Assembly: GCA_904378045.1 (NCBI GenBank)
Contig: CAJFHC010000006.1
Location: forward strand, 1 to 50,479
Direction of reading: 5' to 3'
DNA: 50,479 nt
Source: Candidatus Metalachnospira gallinarum
GTDB taxonomy: Bacteria; Bacillota; Clostridia; Lachnospirales; Anaerotignaceae
Part shown: piece by piece, positions 42,383 to 50,479 of the stretch
How positions within the stretch are numbered: position 1 is the first letter of the stretch
Layout: the number at the start of each line of letters is the position of its first letter
The notes under the pieces: model-generated
What the model saw: the letters and a program-made list of their open reading frames with translations, nothing else
What the model was told of the DNA's origin: nothing
Database searches by the model: none
Position numbers and translations under genes: made by a program

Positions 42383-44479
42383 TTATCTTACGCCGAAAAG
42401 CAGATCGCCGTAGGTAGGGAACGGCCAGTATTTTTTGGATGTCAGCGTCTCAAGCTCGTCGGCGGGAGCCCTTACGGCGTCCATTGACGGGATCACCGTG
42501 TCCTTATAGTACATGGAAAGCTCCGTAATGTCTTTTATCTCCGACGTTCTTCCAAGATCGTCCTCAAGGGCTTTAACGGCAAAGTACATTTTTGACGCGA
42601 GAGCGGATATTTTCTCCACAAGGCTTTCCTCATAAGCGCATTCGCACTGGGGGATGAACGCTTTTTTGGCTATGGCGGTGTCGGCGAGATCCCTGCTGTA
42701 TGCCGTGACCGCGGGGAGAATGTCTTTTTTAGCCATATCAAGCATTGTAGCCGCCTCAATTCCGATTACTTTACAATAAGCCTCAAGGGTGATGTCATAT
42801 CTTGACTCGATCTCTGTTTTTGAGAGAACTCCGCTTTCCGTAAAAAGCGATACGTTTTTATCCGAAAGGAAGTAGGGGAGACAGTCCGGAGTTGTTTTGA
42901 GATTGCAGAGGCCTCTTTTTTCGGCTTCCTCAACCCATGCGCTGTCATATCCGTTTCCATTGAAGAGAATCCTCTCATGCTCCTTTATGGTCTTTACGAT
43001 GAGCTTGTGAAGATCAGCGTTGAAATCCTTTGAGCCTTCAAGCTCATCGGCGAATTCCTTAAGCTCCCTGCCGACAACAGTGTTGAGAACGAAGTTGGGG
43101 CCTGATATGGACATGGTGGAGCCAACCATACGGAATTCAAATTTGTTTCCGGTAAATGCGAAGGGCGACGTCCTGTTTCTGTCCGTTGTGTCCTTGAAAA
43201 ACGGAGGAAGAATGTCGACTCCGACCTGCATACTCTCCTTTGACGTGCCGTTATAAGGCTTTTCGTCCTTTATTGCCTCAAGTATTCCGTAAAGCTCATC
43301 GCCGAGGAATATGGAAACTATGGCGGGAGGAGCCTCGTTCGCTCCGAGCCTGTGGTCGTTTCCGGCGGAGGCAACGGCTATCCTGAGAAGATCCTGATAT
43401 TCGTCCACACCTTTTATGACGGCGCAGAGGAAAAGAAGGAACTGGGCGTTTTCGTAAGGCGTTTCTCCCGGCTCAAGAAGGTTGACGCCGGTGTTTGTGG
43501 ATATTGACCAGTTGTTGTGCTTTCCTGAACCGTTCACGCCCTCGAAAGGCTTTTCGTGGAGCAGGCAGACAAGGCCATGTTTTTTGGCAACCTTCTGCAT
43601 TATCTCCATTGTAAGCTGGTTGTGGTCCGTGGCGATGTTTGTGGTGCTGAAGATCGGAGCGAGCTCGTGCTGAGCGGGAGCGACTTCATTATGCTCGGTT
43701 TTGGCCAGTATTCCCAGCTTCCAGAGTTCCTCGTTAAGATCTGACATATACGCGGCGACCCTTGGCTTTATCGTTCCAAAGTAATGGTCGTCAAGTTCCT
43801 GTCCCTTAGGCGATTTGGCTCCGAAAAGAGTCCTTCCTGTGTATATAAGATCCTTTCTCATATCATAGAGCTCTTTTGGAATAAGGAAATATTCCTGCTC
43901 CGGGCCGACGGTCGTTTTTACGGACGTAACGTCCTCGTTTCCGAACAGCCTGAGAACTCTCAGCGCTTCCTTATTTATATATTCCATAGAGCGGAGCAAA
44001 GGAGTCTTTTTGTCAAGCGCCTCGCCGCCGTAGGAACAAAATGCCGTTGGTATGCAAAGGGATTTATCCTTTATAAAGGCGTAGGATGTAGGATCCCATG
44101 CGGTGTAGCCCCTTGCCTCGAATGTGGCTCTTAAACCTCCCGAGGGGAAAGACGAAGCGTCGGGCTCGCCCTTTACAAGCTCTTTGCCGGAAAATTCCAT
44201 AATTATTTTTCCGTCGCCCTTGGGGGAAATAAAGCTGTCATGCTTTTCAGCGGTAATGCCGGTCATAGGCTGGAACCAGTGTGTAAAATGGGTAGCGCCC
44301 TTTTCTATGGCCCAGTCCTTCATGGCGTTTGCCACCACGTTGGCAACCTCAAGATCAACAAGGGGAAGGCCGTCTTTTATGGTCTTCTGCATTGCCTTGT
44401 ATGTCTCTTTGGGAAGCCTTGCCTCCATTACCTTATCATCAAATACCATTGATCCGAATAACTCTGTCATTGTGCTCAT
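42383..44479 (-). CDS. glnN: Glutamine synthetase type III
   Basis: 698 residues, AAGGAG nine bases before ATG 44479. The length (about 700 instead of 440-470) and the N-terminal motif [21 protein letters not shown] mark the GSIII/GlnN class. Also [37 protein letters not shown] and the catalytic [16 protein letters not shown] segment are present. It condenses ammonia with glutamate using ATP, entry point of nitrogen in this cluster. GSIII is common in Bacteroidetes, cyanobacteria and Clostridia. Regulated probably by the leader terminator at 44556-44590. Confidence 0.96.
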   Translation of the reverse strand: MSTMTELFGSMVFDDKVMEARLPKETYKAMQKTIKDGLPLVDLEVANVVANAMKDWAIEKGATHFTHWFQPMTGITAEKHDSFISPKGDGKIIMEFSGKELVKGEPDASSFPSGGLRATFEARGYTAWDPTSYAFIKDKSLCIPTAFCSYGGEALDKKTPLLRSMEYINKEALRVLRLFGNEDVTSVKTTVGPEQEYFLIPKELYDMRKDLIYTGRTLFGAKSPKGQELDDHYFGTIKPRVAAYMSDLNEELWKLGILAKTEHNEVAPAQHELAPIFSTTNIATDHNQLTMEIMQKVAKKHGLVCLLHEKPFEGVNGSGKHNNWSISTNTGVNLLEPGETPYENAQFLLFLCAVIKGVDEYQDLLRIAVASAGNDHRLGANEAPPAIVSIFLGDELYGILEAIKDEKPYNGTSKESMQVGVDILPPFFKDTTDRNRTSPFAFTGNKFEFRMVGSTMSISGPNFVLNTVVGRELKEFADELEGSKDFNADLHKLIVKTIKEHERILFNGNGYDSAWVEEAEKRGLCNLKTTPDCLPYFLSDKNVSLFTESGVLSKTEIESRYDITLEAYCKVIGIEAATMLDMAKKDILPAVTAYSRDLADTAIAKKAFIPQCECAYEESLVEKISALASKMYFAVKALEDDLGRTSEIKDITELSMYYKDTVIPSMDAVRAPADELETLTSKKYWPFPTYGDLLFGVR

Positions 44480-44555
44480 GATGTCTCGCTCCTTTTTTAT
44501 TTATTCATAGATAACGTGAAGCTGCGGCGCCGGCCGGATGTCCGCTTTTTTGTAA

Positions 44556-44590
44556 TAAAAAAGGCGCTATGGAATGTTCCATAGCGCCTT
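44556..44590 (-). terminator. Leader terminator (attenuator) of glnN
   Basis: Perfect 13-bp stem AAGGCGCTATGGA / TCCATAGCGCCTT with 4-nt loop and six T on the minus strand. It lies between the glnN promoter (44636-44608) and the gene, and no other minus-strand gene lies upstream, so its role must be control of glnN itself. Confidence 0.8.
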
Positions 44591-44607
44591 TGCTATAATA
44601 TGGTCGT

Positions 44608-44636
44608 AGTTTATCACCGCTTTAAATCGTTGTCAA
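44608..44636 (-). promoter_or_regulatory. glnN promoter
   Basis: On the minus strand TTGACA (44636-44631), 17-bp spacer, TAAACT (44613-44608). The start would be only about 10-15 bases before the terminator stem. Confidence 0.65.
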
Positions 44637-44663
44637 GAACTTTTTTAAAATTTTTATTTTTTT

Positions 44664-44715
44664 GCGATAATTTGTTATGTCGCGTATTGACAGTAATAAT
44701 TTGTAGTGATAATCT
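44664..44715 (+). promoter_or_regulatory. pyrG promoter and intergenic palindrome
   Basis: TTGACA (44687-44692), 17-bp spacer, TAATCT (44710-44715) reads toward pyrG. The imperfect palindrome GCGATAAtttgTTATgTCGC (44664-44683) lies between this and the divergent glnN promoter, a natural position for a shared regulator. Confidence 0.65.
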
Positions 44716-44730
44716 ATTTTAGTAAAGGAC

Positions 44731-44786
44731 AAAAGGCGTTCATCCTATACTGGTTATATTACTCATACAGGATGAGTGCCTTTTTT
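44731..44786 (+). terminator. Leader terminator (attenuator) of pyrG
   Basis: AAAAGGCGTTCATCCT (44731-44746) pairs, with two G-U pairs, with AGGATGAGTGCCTTTT (44769-44784), about 22-nt loop, followed by more T. It lies between promoter and gene, with no upstream plus-strand gene to terminate. In Bacillus, pyrG is attenuated by CTP through G-stuttering at a GGGC start; no GGGC start is visible here, so the mechanism may differ. Confidence 0.75.
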
Positions 44787-44848
44787 ATGATAAATGTAAT
44801 TATTTTGATGCTATAAAGGTTTTCAGGGATTTTTGGAGGATTAACATT

Positions 44849-46444
44849 ATGACAAAGTTTATTTTTGTTACCGGAGGCGTTGTATCTGGACTTGGAAAGG
44901 GAATCACGGCCGCGTCACTGGGAAGACTTCTTAAGGCAAGGGGACTTAAAGTTGCCGCTCAGAAGCTCGATCCCTATATAAACGTGGATCCGGGAACGAT
45001 GAGCCCCTATCAGCACGGAGAGGTATTTGTTACCGAGGACGGAGCTGAGACAGACCTTGACCTTGGACATTATGAGCGTTTTATCGACGAGGATCTTAAC
45101 AAATTCTCAAATCTTACGACAGGAAAGGTATACTGGAACGTACTTAACAAGGAAAGAAGAGGAGAATACCTCGGCGAGACCGTTCAGGTAATCCCCCATG
45201 TGACAAATGTCATCAAAGATTTTATCTATGCCGTTGCCCAGAAAACAGACGCCGATATAGTTATTACGGAGATCGGCGGAACAACGGGAGATATCGAGAG
45301 CCAGCCATTCATAGAGGCTATCAGACAGGTCGGCCTTGAGGTTGGAAAGGAAAACTCGCTTTATATCCATGTTACGCTTGTGCCTTATCTGAGAGGCTCG
45401 GAGGAACATAAGTCAAAGCCCACGCAGCATTCCGTAAAGGAACTTCAGGGAATGGGAATAAACCCTAATATCATCGTGCTTAGAAGCGACGAGCCCATTG
45501 AGGAGTCCATATTCAAGAAAATCGCCATGTTCTGCAACGTAAAGCCGGACTGTGTTATTGAAAATATAACCATCCCCATCCTTTACGAAGCGCCTCTTAT
45601 GCTTGAAAAAAGCGGATTCTCCAATATCGTCTGCCGTGAGCTTGGCATAAACGCTCCTTCGCCTGACCTTACGGATTGGGAAAAGATGCTTGACAGGATA
45701 AAATCCAGAACAAAGGAAGTAAGAATAGGAATAGTCGGAAAATATGTCCAGCTCCATGACGCGTATCTTTCCGTGGCTGAGGCTCTTAGACATGCAGGAT
45801 ATGAAAAGGGCGCCTATGTTGAGATAGAATGGATTGACTCCGAGACGATCACGGATGACAACGTGGCTGATATACTCAGAAACTGCTCTGGAATAGTGAT
45901 ACCCGGAGGATTCGGAAACAGAGGAATAGAGGGCAAGATAGCGGCCGCTCACTACTGCCGCGAAAACAACCTTCCCATGCTTGGAATATGCCTTGGAATG
46001 CAGATAGCCGTAATCGAGTTCGCGAGATATGTATGCGGCATAAGCGACGCCAATTCCGGAGAGTTTGACGAGGACACGGCAAATAAGGTAATCGACTTTA
46101 TGCCCGACCAGAACAACGAGATCGCCAAGGGAGGAACAATGAGGCTTGGAGCTTATCCCTGCAAGGTTAAACCGGGCACGAGAATGTATGAATGCTACAA
46201 TACAGATCTTATATACGAGAGACACCGTCACCGTTATGAGTTCAACAATGACTACAGAGACGTTATGCAGGCAAACGGCCTTGTAATAAGCGGAACGTCG
46301 CCCGACGGAAGAATAGTCGAGACCGTTGAGGTGCCTGAAAATGATTTCTACATTGGGGTTCAGTACCATCCCGAGTTCAAGAGCCGTCCCAACAGAGCTC
46401 ATGCCCTTTTTGTGGGACTTATCAAGGCGGCCCTTAAGCACTGA
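44849..46444 (+). CDS. pyrG: CTP synthase
   Basis: 531 residues, GGAGGATTAACATT before ATG 44849. N-terminal amidoligase [32 protein letters not shown]-terminal class I glutamine amidotransferase with nucleophile Cys in LGICLGMQ and His-Glu in YHPEFKS. Converts UTP to CTP with ATP and glutamine. Divergent from glnN; followed 39 bases later by dapF. Confidence 0.97.
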   Translation: MTKFIFVTGGVVSGLGKGITAASLGRLLKARGLKVAAQKLDPYINVDPGTMSPYQHGEVFVTEDGAETDLDLGHYERFIDEDLNKFSNLTTGKVYWNVLNKERRGEYLGETVQVIPHVTNVIKDFIYAVAQKTDADIVITEIGGTTGDIESQPFIEAIRQVGLEVGKENSLYIHVTLVPYLRGSEEHKSKPTQHSVKELQGMGINPNIIVLRSDEPIEESIFKKIAMFCNVKPDCVIENITIPILYEAPLMLEKSGFSNIVCRELGINAPSPDLTDWEKMLDRIKSRTKEVRIGIVGKYVQLHDAYLSVAEALRHAGYEKGAYVEIEWIDSETITDDNVADILRNCSGIVIPGGFGNRGIEGKIAAAHYCRENNLPMLGICLGMQIAVIEFARYVCGISDANSGEFDEDTANKVIDFMPDQNNEIAKGGTMRLGAYPCKVKPGTRMYECYNTDLIYERHRHRYEFNNDYRDVMQANGLVISGTSPDGRIVETVEVPENDFYIGVQYHPEFKSRPNRAHALFVGLIKAALKH

Positions 46445-46483
46445 TAAACCATCGACATAATTTTTGACAGAAAGGGGTTTTAT

Positions 46484-47338
46484 ATGAAATTTGATTTCAC
46501 CAAAATGCATGGCATAGGAAACGACTATGTTTATGTCAACTGTATGGACAGAGAACTTGAAAAACCCGAAGAAATAGCGATTGCCGTATCTCCGAGACAT
46601 TTCAGCGTAGGCTCCGATGGGCTTATAATGATATGTCCTTCCGACAAGGCTGACGCGAAAATGAGAATATTCAACGCCGACGGCAGTGAGGCTAAAATGT
46701 GCGGAAACGGCATAAGATGCGTAGGAAAATTCTTATATGACAAGGGCATCGTCAATAAAACCGAAATAACCGTTGACACATTGAGCGGCGTTAAAAATCT
46801 TAAGCTGAACGTAAAAGACGGCAAGGTCGATACCGTGTGTGTCGATATGGGAAAGGCTATACTTGAGCCGGAAAAGATACCGGTGCTGTTTGATAAAATA
46901 ATGATCAACGAGCCGGTTGAGGTCGCCGGAAAGGAGTATCGTCTTACGGCTGTATCTATGGGAAACCCCCATGCGGTGTGTTTTGTAGACGACGTGGACG
47001 GCCTTGATTTGGAAAAGATAGGCCCCTTCTTTGAAAACCTCAGCATATTTCCGGACAGGGTCAATACGGAATTTATAAAGGTGATTGACGGCAAGACCCT
47101 CCAGATGAGGGTATGGGAGCGGGGAAGCGGCGAGACATACGCCTGCGGAACCGGAACCTGCGCCGCCGTTGTGGCCGCCTGCCTTAACGGAATATGCGAG
47201 AGAGATACGGATGTAACTGTCCATCTTGTTGGCGGGGACCTTGTGATAAGGTACTGCCAGGATGGAACGGTGTTTATGACGGGAAAGGCTGAGACCGCGT
47301 ACGAGGGAGTGTTTGAATATGAATATAAAGATAAATGA
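46484..47338 (+). CDS. dapF: Diaminopimelate epimerase
   Basis: 284 residues, AAAGGGG eight bases before ATG 46484. Paired catalytic cysteines: Cys73 (KMCGNGIRCVG) and the one in YACGTGTCAAV. Converts LL- to meso-diaminopimelate for lysine and peptidoglycan. It overlaps dapL by 20 bases, so the last two steps of the aminotransferase route are coupled. Confidence 0.97.
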   Translation: MKFDFTKMHGIGNDYVYVNCMDRELEKPEEIAIAVSPRHFSVGSDGLIMICPSDKADAKMRIFNADGSEAKMCGNGIRCVGKFLYDKGIVNKTEITVDTLSGVKNLKLNVKDGKVDTVCVDMGKAILEPEKIPVLFDKIMINEPVEVAGKEYRLTAVSMGNPHAVCFVDDVDGLDLEKIGPFFENLSIFPDRVNTEFIKVIDGKTLQMRVWERGSGETYACGTGTCAAVVAACLNGICERDTDVTVHLVGGDLVIRYCQDGTVFMTGKAETAYEGVFEYEYKDK

Positions 47339-48500
47339 GAATTACGATAATCTTAAGGAAAGCTATCTTTTTTCGGAAACAGCTAAAAGGATAAACAAAT
47401 ACAGCGCCGAAAACCCTGACAAAAAGGTAATAAAACTCAGTATCGGAGACGTTACTTTACCCCTTACAAAAACGGTTATAGCGGCTATGCATAAGGCCGT
47501 TGACGAGATGGCCGATAAAGATACCTTCAGGGGATATCCGCCCGAATACGGATATGACTTCCTCAGGGAGGCCATTGCCGGCTACTATGAAAGACATGGC
47601 GTAAAAATCGATGCTGACGAGGTGTTTGTCAGCGACGGCGCTAAGAGCGATTGCGGAAACATAGTTGATATACTTGGGGATAACGACATTCTTATACCGG
47701 ATCCCGTATATCCTGTATATATGGACAGCAACATCATGAGCGGAAGGAACATTCAGCTCCTCCAGGCAAATATTGATAATAATTTCCTTCCTATGCCCGA
47801 TGGGCTGGAGAAAAAGCCATATATTATCTACCTTTGCTCTCCCAACAACCCTACGGGAGCCGTATATACGAAGGAGCAGCTTGCTAAATGGGTCGGATTC
47901 GCCAACGAAAGCGGTTCGCTCATAATATTCGACGCGGCCTATGAGTCGTTTATAAACGGAGACTATCCCCGCTCCATATACGCCGTTGAGGGAGCGAGAA
48001 CATGCGCCGTTGAAATTTGCAGTTTTTCAAAGATGGCGGGATTTACCGGAACAAGATGCTCCTGGTCGGTATTCCCCAAAGAACTTGAGGCCGGAGGAAA
48101 ATCCCTTAAAAAAATGTGGGAAAGACGTCAGGCAACAAAATTTAACGGTGTACCCTATATTATCCAGAGAGCCGCTGAAGCCGCTATTTCTCCCGATGGA
48201 TATAAAGAGGCGATGGAAAACATAAAATATTATATGGGCAACGCGAAGCTCATTTCAGAACTTCTGAAAGAAAAGGGAATATGGTTCTCCGGCGGAGTAT
48301 GCTCACCCTATATTTGGCTGAAATGCCCCAACGGTATGGATTCATGGACATTTTTTGACTGGCTCCTTGAGAACGCCCAGGTCGGAGGAACTCCCGGGGC
48401 TGGTTTTGGAGCTGAAGGAGAGGGATATTTCAGGCTTACGGCATTTGGCAGCAGGGAGAACACGGAAGAAGCCATTGAAAGACTCAAAAAAATTCTTTAA
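47319..48500 (+). CDS. dapL: LL-diaminopimelate aminotransferase
   Basis: 393 residues from ATG 47319 with GAGGGAG nine bases upstream (TTG 47313 is too close). Fold-type I PLP enzyme with the lysine in EICSFSKMAGFTGTRC, plus NPTGAVYTKEQL, DAAYESFI and SLIIF. Makes LL-DAP directly from tetrahydrodipicolinate, so the organism uses the DapL shortcut rather than succinyl or acetyl intermediates, as in many Clostridia. Confidence 0.95.
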   Translation: MNIKINENYDNLKESYLFSETAKRINKYSAENPDKKVIKLSIGDVTLPLTKTVIAAMHKAVDEMADKDTFRGYPPEYGYDFLREAIAGYYERHGVKIDADEVFVSDGAKSDCGNIVDILGDNDILIPDPVYPVYMDSNIMSGRNIQLLQANIDNNFLPMPDGLEKKPYIIYLCSPNNPTGAVYTKEQLAKWVGFANESGSLIIFDAAYESFINGDYPRSIYAVEGARTCAVEICSFSKMAGFTGTRCSWSVFPKELEAGGKSLKKMWERRQATKFNGVPYIIQRAAEAAISPDGYKEAMENIKYYMGNAKLISELLKEKGIWFSGGVCSPYIWLKCPNGMDSWTFFDWLLENAQVGGTPGAGFGAEGEGYFRLTAFGSRENTEEAIERLKKIL

Positions 48501-48528
48501 AATTCTTTAGAAATTATTAAGTAATTAT

Positions 48529-48558
48529 GTAAACTACCGAAAGGTAGTTTACTTTTTT
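48529..48558 (+). terminator. Terminator of pyrG-dapF-dapL
   Basis: Perfect 10-bp stem GTAAACTACC / GGTAGTTTAC with a GAAA tetraloop and TTTTTT tail. Confidence 0.9.
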
Positions 48559-48780
48559 ATACGATTATGTTAACATTCTGGTATCATATTCCTTTTGGTT
48601 TTAAGAGAGTATGGTGGAAAAACCTCTGGGGCGTCAAAGGAGGGATGAGAGACAATACAAAAGGGGGATTGACCTGATTTGGCCAATTTTACTTTGTGGT
48701 ATCGTTAGCCCTATCTAATGAAGCATATCCACATAGTTAGGCAAAACTAACAAAAGAAAACGAAAGGTTGTGATCTATTG
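48559..48780 (+). other. Leader region of the SLH/Big_2 gene with a possible short ORF
   Basis: 222 bases without a clear gene. A 35-codon ORF (48611-48718) reads MVEKPLGRQRRDERQ then a hydrophobic end LIWPILLCGIVSPI; its only site is a weak AGAGAG. Purine-rich segments (CAAAGGAGGGATGAGAGA, 48636-48653) and a small hairpin GTTAG/CTAAC (48737-48752) are present. I find no match to a riboswitch class I know and no convincing -35/-10 pair. Confidence 0.35.
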
Positions 48781-50337
48781 ATGAAACTGAAAAAAGGAGC
48801 GGCGCTGTTTACAGCCGCGGTTATGATCTTTGGCGCTGTACCCTCAACTGTTATGGGACAGACGAGAGTTATTTTAAAAGGGGAAAATTTTGAAGATATA
48901 GACGGTACAATGTACTATAATCTTCTGCCGCAGGAAGACACAAATTATGTGAATGGTATAAGCGGAATATCAGTAAACGATGAAAAATGGGAAAAGAGAG
49001 GCAGCAGCGACCTTTATGGAAAAGATTATTATATCGATACTAAAATGAACAGAATAATGTTTTTGGACGAAGGCTTATATGCTGCGGACGGAGAGACACT
49101 TAAAAACAACGATATAATAACAATAGCCAATTCCGACTACGATGATGTCAAACTTAAAGTCAAAATAGAAGGAAAAGATTTCAGCGTTGAAGATGTTTCA
49201 TCAAAGTCAACGGTAAAAGTTGATAAAGTGGATATAAAGGAGAAGTCCATCACTCTTAAAAAAGGCGAGTCAAAAAAACTTGAGGCGGAAGTCCTTACGG
49301 AAAATACCGAAAACAGAACACTGAAGTGGAAATCCGACAATGCTGACGCCGTAACCGTAGAAGAAGACGGAACTATAAAGGCGGTTGGCGTTGGTAAGGC
49401 TGTTGTAACGGCAATCTTGGCGGAAGACGAAAGCGTAAAGGATACATGTGAGGTAACTGTTACCGAAAATGATGAATCGATACAGGTAAAAGAAATATCC
49501 CTTAACAGGAGTAAAATTACGCTCGACAGGGGAGAAACATACCAGCTTAAAGCGGAAATAACGCCTTCGGACGCTAAGGACAAAAATATTACATGGAAGT
49601 CTAAAAACGAAAAGATCGCCACAGTTAAAAACGGTGTTGTAAAGGCTGTCGGAAAAGGAGAAACGGTAATAACCGCGACAACATCCAACGGAAAAACGGA
49701 TGAATGTACGGTCGTTGTATTAAACAACGATACCAAAAAAGACGGCAAAAGAAGATCCTACAGCCTTGAGGAAATAAAAAGCAAAGGAAAGAACAAGAAA
49801 CAGACTGACAGTAAAGACACCAAAAAGGCTGATTCAAAAAAAGCTGACTCAAAAAAGGACGAGTCTAAAAAAGATAACAAAAAGGTAAGCGAGCCAAGCG
49901 CGTCATCCAAAATGAAAGACAGGATCTTCAACGATGTAAGAGAAAGCGACACAAGGTACAAGGCAATAAATAGTGTATATGAAAAAGGCTGGATGATGGG
50001 AGTCGGAGACAGGATGTTTGATCCTGATGGCACGCTTACAAGGGGTATGGCGGCGCAGATACTTTGGAACAAGGCCGGAAAACCCGAACCTGCCAATGTG
50101 AGCCCTTTCCTTGACGTTACATCCGACGCTTGGTACGCAAAGTCTGTCGCATGGGCCTTTGAAAAAGGCATTGTTTCCGGATATGACAGCTCTTCCTTTG
50201 GACCGGATGATTTTGTGACAACGGAGCAGTTTACGATTATGACAGATATATCAAACGGAAAAGCGCCTCAGGCCTATGCGGGAGGAGCTCCCAACGCCAC
50301 AAGGGGATGGGTAGCCGTTATGATAAGTGAGCAATAA
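48781..50337 (+). CDS. SLH-domain surface protein with Big_2-like domains
   Basis: 518 residues from ATG 48781 (TTG 48778 adjacent; AAAGG lies 14 bases upstream). Signal peptide KLKKGAALFTAAVMIFGAVP, a unique N-terminal region (about 25-150), two bacterial Ig-like (Big_2) domains (about 150-230 ITLKKGESKKLEAEVL; about 238-315 KITLDRGETYQLKAEITPSD ... GETVITATT), a Lys/Asp/Ser repeat linker (KKADSKKADSKKDESKK) and two SLH domains (RIFNDVRESDTRY; SPFLDVTSDAWYAKSVAWA). The third SLH is reduced to a stub NATRGWVAVMISEQ. Exported and wall-anchored; probable adhesion or scaffold role. Confidence 0.9.
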   Translation: MKLKKGAALFTAAVMIFGAVPSTVMGQTRVILKGENFEDIDGTMYYNLLPQEDTNYVNGISGISVNDEKWEKRGSSDLYGKDYYIDTKMNRIMFLDEGLYAADGETLKNNDIITIANSDYDDVKLKVKIEGKDFSVEDVSSKSTVKVDKVDIKEKSITLKKGESKKLEAEVLTENTENRTLKWKSDNADAVTVEEDGTIKAVGVGKAVVTAILAEDESVKDTCEVTVTENDESIQVKEISLNRSKITLDRGETYQLKAEITPSDAKDKNITWKSKNEKIATVKNGVVKAVGKGETVITATTSNGKTDECTVVVLNNDTKKDGKRRSYSLEEIKSKGKNKKQTDSKDTKKADSKKADSKKDESKKDNKKVSEPSASSKMKDRIFNDVRESDTRYKAINSVYEKGWMMGVGDRMFDPDGTLTRGMAAQILWNKAGKPEPANVSPFLDVTSDAWYAKSVAWAFEKGIVSGYDSSSFGPDDFVTTEQFTIMTDISNGKAPQAYAGGAPNATRGWVAVMISEQ

Positions 50338-50357
50338 AATTTGATATGATTAAGGAG

Positions 50358-50380
50358 CAGACCCCGAATTTTGGGGTCTG
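50358..50380 (+). terminator. Terminator of the SLH/Big_2 gene
   Basis: 8-bp stem CAGACCCC / GGGGTCTG with a 7-nt loop, 20 bases after the stop codon. No strong T-run; the dispersed repeat starts 5 bases later. Confidence 0.6.
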
Positions 50381-50385
50381 TCAGA

Positions 50386-50479
50386 CTGTCAAAAAACTAA
50401 TCCATTGTGAGCGGAAGGGTACTGTTCAGTACTTTGGCCTTTGGCCAAAGCCGCCTCCGGCGTCCGGATATCTTTCCGG
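50386..50479 (+). repeat. Dispersed structured repeat, right copy (cut by window edge)
   Basis: Reverse complement of 3480-3573 with about 86 of 94 positions equal by hand alignment; differences cluster in the segment after TTGTGAGCG. Includes CTTTGGCC/GGCCAAAG and ends in CCGG at the edge, so the unit continues to the right of the window. Confidence 0.8.

Noticed and set aside
44556..44590. ANTAR-type two-hairpin antiterminator motif at glnN
   Set aside because: Only one hairpin, and its loop does not show the A1/G4 hexaloop pattern.
45413..46600. 395-codon ORF on the minus strand inside pyrG/dapF
   Set aside because: Antisense shadow crossing two well-supported genes; no ribosome binding site or family resemblance.
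48636..48780. Possible c-di-GMP or c-di-AMP riboswitch upstream of the SLH/Big_2 gene
   Set aside because: Purine-rich blocks first suggested it, but I could not find the conserved core motifs of either class.

Overview
The window looks like a piece of chromosome from an anaerobic, endospore-forming member of the Clostridia, possibly a gut lineage rich in S-layer-homology (SLH) proteins. This rests on spoIVA, spoVT and a yunB-like gene, three SLH proteins, a type III glutamine synthetase, LL-diaminopimelate aminotransferase (dapL), strong AGGAGG ribosome binding sites and a marked preference for ATA isoleucine codons. The genus cannot be fixed from the sequence alone. I see no tRNA, rRNA, CRISPR array, transposase or complete prophage.

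Layout. 1-3600: the end of a large SLH surface protein, then a small phage-derived block (S24-family repressor, a divergent cysteine-containing small protein, an M15 endolysin-like peptidase) closed by a hairpin and a dispersed repeat whose inverted partner lies at the far right edge of the window. 3690-8876: a tight five-gene run (MATE exporter, PlsC acyltransferase, OmpR-type response regulator, histidine kinase, YhaM exoribonuclease). 8970-12064: minus-strand genes (DUF3796 membrane protein plus XRE regulator, a truncated VOC gene, a VWA/MoxR pair). 12226-15576: a copper-amine-oxidase-like stalk protein interrupted by an in-frame stop, rlmD, an XRE remnant and a small XRE regulator. 15640-21432: class A penicillin-binding protein, yunB-like gene, ybaK-like deacylase, spoIVA. 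21632-26660: a second SLH protein, HD hydrolase, alpha/beta hydrolase, DUF368 transporter, rsmA, spoVT. 27065-33810: LarA-like protein, SplB-like radical SAM protein, folC, a 50-residue ORF, a zinc-ribbon/TPR membrane protein, DUF402, radC and pspC. 34399-44479 (minus): a nitrogen-assimilation block, glnN, an ammonium transporter fused to a PII domain, gltB and gltD. 44849-48500: pyrG, dapF, dapL. 48781-50337: a third SLH protein with Big_2-like domains.

How it works together. The minus-strand nitrogen block encodes ammonium uptake with a built-in PII sensor, its assimilation by GSIII and transfer to glutamate by GOGAT. It diverges from pyrG, which itself consumes glutamine. Both glnN and pyrG have a consensus-like promoter followed immediately by an intrinsic terminator in the leader, so both are probably controlled by attenuation. 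PBP1A, the DUF368 (PopT-like) carrier, dapF/dapL and the SLH proteins contribute to envelope building, and SpoIVA, SpoVT and YunB to sporulation.

Most notable second-look items: the pair of inverted ~94-bp repeats at 3480 and 50386; the twin attenuator arrangement between glnN and pyrG; the Amt-PII fusion; the endolysin-like gene with a well-placed internal translation start; the long inverted repeat enclosing promoter and ribosome binding site of the SLH gene at 21632; and the amber codon in the stalk-domain gene.
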